This document shows positions 5,112-7,947 of a stretch of 7,947 nt of DNA, piece by piece. Below the pieces are notes generated by a model that worked only from the letters and a program-made list of their open reading frames with translations, ran no database searches and had not been told where the DNA came from. Source of the DNA: Bacteroides sp. CAG:1076 (GTDB lineage Bacteria > Bacteroidota > Bacteroidia > Bacteroidales > Bacteroidaceae). Position numbers and translations under genes: made by a program. How positions within the stretch are numbered: position 1 is the stretch's first letter; each line of letters opens with the position of its first letter. The DNA lies in NCBI GenBank assembly GCA_000436795.1, contig HF993137.1, positions 1 through 7,947 on the forward strand, written 5' to 3'.

Positions 5112-6005
5112 ATGATTAAAAAATTAATTATGGCACTATTCGTGGCTATCTTCTCAGTTTCATGTCAAGACGAATCCTCTATGAAGGATTTAAGTATTCA
5201 ATCTGAAACTCCCGATTTAATTGGAGATTATCACAATGAAATTCTTAAAAATTTCATTGTTTATTACAGCCAGGATGTACAAAGTACAGGGAGTAATACT
5301 TCTGATTTTGTACAAATAATGGCAAATTATGGTGTTGCTGTTTTGAAAACATATAAAAATGATCCGCCAAGTAGTAATATTGACAAATGGGTAGAAGGTG
5401 TTCTAAATAAATCTTTAGACTCAACTCAGCTAAAAATTATTGAGATTTTAGGCACAGGGAGATCAATGTCAGAAGCTATTGAAATAGTTTTTGGTGCAGA
5501 CAAAATCTCATCTATTGTGAAATCATATCTAATTGAGCTCAATAGAACTATAGATCAATATAAGGGAACTCCATCATTTCAAGATAAAGTAAATATTATA
5601 CGTGCAAGATATTACGGTTCTGCTTCGCAAGATGATAGAACAATTATAACGTGGACATCAATTTTAGCAAAAGGGTCTCATGAATATTGGAATCAGGAAT
5701 GTAATAACTGGAATCCTTCATTAAAAGGTAGATTTTGGGATTTTGGAAAACGAGTCCTTGTTGCTGACGCAATAGGAGGGTTGGAGTATATTCTTGCAAC
5801 AAAGATAGGGCTAATCGCAGGTCCAATATCTTGGAAGATTGGTGCAGCATATGCCGCTTTAAATAGTGTTCTAGCTGGTGTAGAAGACATTTTATTAAAT
5901 ACCCAAAGTCGCAGTTCTATTACGGAAGAAACTATTAAAAATATATCTAAAGAAGAAATATATAAAGCATATTTAAAACGAAAAGCCGAATTAGGTATTA
6001 ATTAA
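5112..6005 (+). CDS. Lipoprotein B, same motif family as A and C
   Basis: This 297-residue lipoprotein has signal 1-17 and Cys18 in FSVSC; the mature start C-Q-D-E is acidic, like known Bacteroidetes surface-export tags. Residues 38-42 (GDYHN) open a helical domain to about 165. SQDDRTIITWTSILAKGSHEYW (172-193, split by eye into a helix plus Y-W) parallels the closing helices of A and the NNYW region of C. An A-D-A-I-G-G motif (218-223) starts a Gly/Ala-rich hydrophobic stretch (218-256). S-R-S-S follows at 266-269, then a charged, Lys/Glu-rich helical tail (270-297). Base composition is much lower in GC than the TPR2 gene. A small two-helix membrane protein follows after 3 bp, suggesting tight co-translation and a functional pair. 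The family is unrecognised. A pore- or membrane-active effector is a guess from the hydrophobic Gly-rich helix. Confidence 0.75.
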   Translation: MIKKLIMALFVAIFSVSCQDESSMKDLSIQSETPDLIGDYHNEILKNFIVYYSQDVQSTGSNTSDFVQIMANYGVAVLKTYKNDPPSSNIDKWVEGVLNKSLDSTQLKIIEILGTGRSMSEAIEIVFGADKISSIVKSYLIELNRTIDQYKGTPSFQDKVNIIRARYYGSASQDDRTIITWTSILAKGSHEYWNQECNNWNPSLKGRFWDFGKRVLVADAIGGLEYILATKIGLIAGPISWKIGAAYAALNSVLAGVEDILLNTQSRSSITEETIKNISKEEIYKAYLKRKAELGIN

Positions 6006-6008
6006 GCT

Positions 6009-6215
6009 ATGAAAAATAAAATAATTATATCAATAATAAAAATAGTTGTATTATTTTGTATATCTTTTACTTTGGTATTTATCTTTGATTTACTTTTCCA
6101 CATAAGTAGAGATACTAAAGAACTTTTCATCAGAGTAATGATTACAGCGATACCTTTTGCCGTTACTATTTTATATTCTGATTATAAGAATATTTGGAAG
6201 AAAAATAGTAATTAA
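6009..6215 (+). CDS. Small two-helix membrane protein paired with lipoprotein B
   Basis: This 68-residue protein has two predicted membrane helices: about 5-30 (IIISIIKIVVLFCISFTLVF...) and 40-57. The ends are Lys-rich (MKNK, KNIWKKNSN) and the short loop HISRDTKE lies between, so both termini should be cytoplasmic. It starts 3 bp after the lipoprotein B stop (TAA GCT ATG), so translational coupling is likely. Its codon use and AT-richness match the lipoprotein genes, supporting a real gene. I know no family. Small inner-membrane proteins directly after a secreted effector are often immunity proteins, but no sequence motif proves this. Confidence 0.65.
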   Translation: MKNKIIISIIKIVVLFCISFTLVFIFDLLFHISRDTKELFIRVMITAIPFAVTILYSDYKNIWKKNSN

Positions 6216-6269
6216 GGAGAGCCTATTTCTATGAGCTTAAATTACTTAAGGGGTATCGCCAACGTTTAC

Positions 6270-6306
6270 TACAAATGTAACTGTTTAACATAAGCCAACA
6301 TTTGTA
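6270..6306 (+). repeat. Inverted repeat in the gap before lipoprotein C
   Basis: TACAAATGT (6270-6278) and ACATTTGTA (6298-6306) are perfect 9-bp inverted repeats around a 19-nt loop. An overlapping direct repeat, GCCAACGTTT (6258-6267) and GCCAACATTT (6294-6303), matches at 9 of 10 positions with 36-bp spacing. No TAnnTTTG box with proper spacing is apparent in the 180-bp gap 6216-6395. This could be an operator or an mRNA structure between the B and C modules. Confidence 0.4.
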
Positions 6307-6395
6307 TTGAAAACTTTATATTTTAGATAATTTCCAAAAATAACCGTTTTTCAGACTATAAAACTGAAGTATTGCTTAAACTTAAAAGAATTACT

Positions 6396-7271
6396 ATGAA
6401 GAAAATGTTATTTAATATTGTATTTATTTTTGTTTGTTTCTTCTGTCTTAGTTTATCTTCTTGTTATAATGGCAATATTGTAACAGAAGAACAAGGAAAA
6501 CCAATCGTTATAGAACATAATATGATTATGACTCCCCAAGAGATGGGACAATTTCATAATGATGTTTTAAATTGTATGATTGAAAAATCAGAGGCTAATC
6601 AGATTTCAGATTTTAATGGCTTTATGAAGCAAATTATGGATGTATCTCAGTTTGAAATGGCAAAAAGAGAGTTCTTTTATGATTATACATCTCAAGATTC
6701 TTTATTTGTTAATACTGCATTCAGGGTATTTAGAGATTTAGTTAGAGAGGATCAACAACAAGCTTTGGATTTCCTTGTTTTGATATCAGATTATCCTGAT
6801 GACGTAAAATTAGAATTAATGGAACTTACAAGAGAATCTCCAGATGTAGACTATTTTGTAAATAGACTAAATGAAATTGTTAATGGACAAGAGTCTACAA
6901 GATGTATTGAGGATAATATAAAACAATCTTTTGATATAATATCTTCTATATCAATTAGTTCTAATAATTATTGGTCCAAAAAATTAAATTCAAGAAGTTC
7001 TTTTGGCACTTATTTAGCTGATGGTCTGGGAGGAGCGGCAGCCACTATTTCAGGAATTGGGGTGATTTTGTCAGCAGTGGCTTCTGCTGCCGCTTCATAT
7101 TTATGGGAAAAAGCTATAGAACCTTGTTACACCGAGCAAGAGAATATTGATATAGTTGTGAAACCTGATGGAGTATTTCAAATACATAAAGGGGATAGGT
7201 TAGAACTCGTTCCTATACAAGTTTCTGAAGAATTTGTTGATAGTCTAAAATCTACTTTGACTATTCATTAA
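6396..7271 (+). CDS. Lipoprotein C, same motif family as A and B
   Basis: I take the ATG at 6396 (291 residues) rather than an upstream TTG at 6372, because it puts a normal lipoprotein signal at the N-terminus: MKKMLFNIVF..., Cys23 in SLSSC. The mature start C-Y-N-G-N lacks the acidic tag seen in A and B. GQFHN (51-55) opens a helical, acidic domain to about 165. A second helix ends in SSNNYW (188-193). S-R-S-S (199-202) comes next, immediately before an A-D-G-L-G-G motif (208-213) and a long Gly/Ala/Ser hydrophobic stretch (210-236). A C-terminal part of about 50 residues has strands such as IDIVVKPDGVFQIHKGDRLELV (251-272). The four-helix membrane protein at 7278 follows after 6 bp. Function is unknown. 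Module order matches B, not A. Confidence 0.75.
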   Translation: MKKMLFNIVFIFVCFFCLSLSSCYNGNIVTEEQGKPIVIEHNMIMTPQEMGQFHNDVLNCMIEKSEANQISDFNGFMKQIMDVSQFEMAKREFFYDYTSQDSLFVNTAFRVFRDLVREDQQQALDFLVLISDYPDDVKLELMELTRESPDVDYFVNRLNEIVNGQESTRCIEDNIKQSFDIISSISISSNNYWSKKLNSRSSFGTYLADGLGGAAATISGIGVILSAVASAAASYLWEKAIEPCYTEQENIDIVVKPDGVFQIHKGDRLELVPIQVSEEFVDSLKSTLTIH

Positions 7272-7277
7272 TAATTT

Positions 7278-7730
7278 ATGTTTTATACATTTATGTGGTC
7301 TATAGTTTTACTTCTTTTGCTGTTGGTGGATGTAGTTTATGTGACTTCTTTCATTGGCGACTACTATCCTGAATTTGAATTCTTTTATTGGGTTGTCGAA
7401 CTGGTATTGCTGATACATCTTATTTTTCTCATAAAGAGAAAGACGTACACATGGGAGAAACTGTTTTTCATCGATTCTATTGAACGTTATTTTCCGGCGT
7501 TGTGCGGTATGAATCGCGGTTTAAGACAGGTGCTTCGATTTTGTATGGTAGTGTATTGGATATTATTGCCGCTTGTTCCGACTTTGGCTGTAGCGCTGTC
7601 AATGCAACTTGGGTATAGTTTAGGGTGGATGTCTGCTGTTTTGTGTGTGCAGTGCGTATTGACTTTACTGCTGTTTGTTGTATTCCAGATAAAGAAATGG
7701 AAATTGCAGGGAGAAAGAAACAGGCAATGA
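7278..7730 (+). CDS. Four-helix membrane protein paired with lipoprotein C
   Basis: This 150-residue integral membrane protein has hydrophobic segments at about 4-25, 34-53, 86-108 and 112-137. A loop between helices 2 and 3 (54-85) holds IKRKTYTWEKLFF and SIERYFPALCGMNRGLRQ; the C-terminus is basic (KKWKLQGERNRQ). The basic loop and tail suggest N-in/C-in topology. It starts 6 bp after the lipoprotein C stop, so co-transcription is likely. Its GC content is higher than that of the lipoprotein genes, so it may have a different history. It resembles in position the two-helix protein after lipoprotein B but not in sequence. An immunity or export helper role is conjecture; a stand-alone housekeeping membrane protein next to mutS is equally possible. 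Confidence 0.75.
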   Translation: MFYTFMWSIVLLLLLLVDVVYVTSFIGDYYPEFEFFYWVVELVLLIHLIFLIKRKTYTWEKLFFIDSIERYFPALCGMNRGLRQVLRFCMVVYWILLPLVPTLAVALSMQLGYSLGWMSAVLCVQCVLTLLLFVVFQIKKWKLQGERNRQ

Positions 7731-7796
7731 TTTTAAGTTCAGGTGTGACAAATAAGCATTCCCTGTGTTGCCGGAGTATCGTTTTCTGGCAGCACA
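7731..7796 (+). repeat. 66-bp direct repeat, copy 2
   Basis: Begins directly after the stop codon of the four-helix protein and aligns to 1496-1561 with 6 mismatches and no gaps. Both copies therefore start at the end of a gene and carry a hairpin. This copy continues into an intact lower stem and the mutS-proximal region. Confidence 0.9.
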
Positions 7797-7802
7797 GGGA
7801 AT
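7758..7802. terminator. Bidirectional hairpin terminator between the 7278 gene and mutS
   Basis: ATTCCCTGTGTTGCCGGA (7758-7775) pairs with TTCTGGCAGCACAGGGAAT region 7785-7802: an 18-bp stem with two G-T pairs and a 9-nt loop. It sits between convergent genes and can serve both. It is more complete than copy 1 at 1529-1561. Confidence 0.75.
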
Positions 7803-7824
7803 CATAATATGCAGGTAGAGGGTA

Positions 7825-7947
7825 TTATTTCCCCCTTACTATCTTCTTTATATCGTTCAGCTTGTTCAGCGCCTCCAGCGGAGTCAGGTTGTTTACGTCC
7901 AGATTCAGTATTTCGTCACGTATCTGGCACAGTACAGGGTCGTCGAG
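7825..7947 (-). CDS. mutS: DNA mismatch repair protein MutS, C-terminal 40 residues
   Basis: Reading the minus strand from the right edge gives 40 codons and a TAA stop: [20 protein letters not shown], then [20 protein letters not shown]. The N-P-x-[11 protein letters not shown] motif close to the C-terminus is characteristic of bacterial MutS (mismatch recognition ATPase of methyl-independent or MutL-dependent repair), and this version fits Bacteroides orthologues as I remember them. The rest of the gene lies beyond the window. It converges on the 7278 gene and shares the hairpin terminator with it. It is a conserved chromosomal landmark, useful for comparing this locus between genomes. Confidence 0.92.
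   Translation of the reverse strand, partial: LDDPVLCQIRDEILNLDVNNLTPLEALNKLNDIKKIVRGK

Noticed and set aside
3987..5922. 13-mer CGCAGTTCTATTA shared by 3987-3999 and 5910-5922
   Set aside because: One such match is about what chance gives in 8 kb, and the second copy lies inside a coding sequence.
6372..6395. TTG start for lipoprotein C at 6372
   Set aside because: It adds eight residues before a normal lipoprotein signal that begins at the ATG at 6396; the ATG is the simpler start.
7625..7807. Plus-strand frame 7625-7807
   Set aside because: Overlaps the end of the four-helix gene in another frame and runs through the terminator hairpin.

Overview
The window reads as chromosomal DNA from a gut Bacteroidales organism, most likely Bacteroides or a close relative. 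Three things point there. The right end carries the C-terminus of a Bacteroides-type MutS. The promoters look like the Bacteroides -7 box (TAnnTTTG), with weak Shine-Dalgarno sequences. The protein families are typical of the group: membrane-anchored TPR-HTH regulators, a DUF3244 protein and surface-type lipoproteins. Species cannot be fixed from the sequence alone.

Layout. Left (1-522, minus): the N-terminal 174 codons of a TPR regulator (TPR1), running off the window. It is divergent from a small outer-membrane beta-barrel gene (848-1501, plus), across a regulatory intergenic region. A hairpin terminator inside a 66-bp repeat follows the barrel gene. Next (1754-3433, plus) is a complete paralogous regulator (TPR2): membrane anchor, TPR domain, second membrane helix, coiled coil, C-terminal HTH. 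After its own intergenic region comes an AT-rich, same-strand block: a DUF3244 secreted protein (3624-3971); lipoprotein A (4035-4931); lipoprotein B (5112-6005) followed after 3 bp by a two-helix membrane peptide (6009-6215); lipoprotein C (6396-7271) followed after 6 bp by a four-helix membrane protein (7278-7730). The second copy of the 66-bp repeat/terminator follows, then mutS on the minus strand (7825 to the window end).

How the genes may work together. TPR1 and TPR2 each lie next to a set of exported or membrane proteins. The two presumed target promoters (barrel gene, DUF3244 gene) share a box resembling ATGTCYMCCTTTTGTC in two copies. The distance from the first box to the -7 element is 116 bp in both. 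This suggests that each regulator senses an envelope signal and switches on its neighbouring exported genes.

The three lipoproteins share short motifs: a G-x-[FY]-H-N motif, an S-x3-YW-like helical motif, an A-D-x-x-G glycine-rich hydrophobic helix and an R-S-S tripeptide. In lipoprotein A the order of modules is permuted. B and C are each followed by a small membrane protein, an arrangement reminiscent of toxin-immunity pairs. This is the best candidate for an undescribed system here, but its function is inference.

The 66-bp repeat brackets everything from TPR2 to the four-helix protein. It may mark an insertion or duplication between an ancestral barrel gene and mutS.
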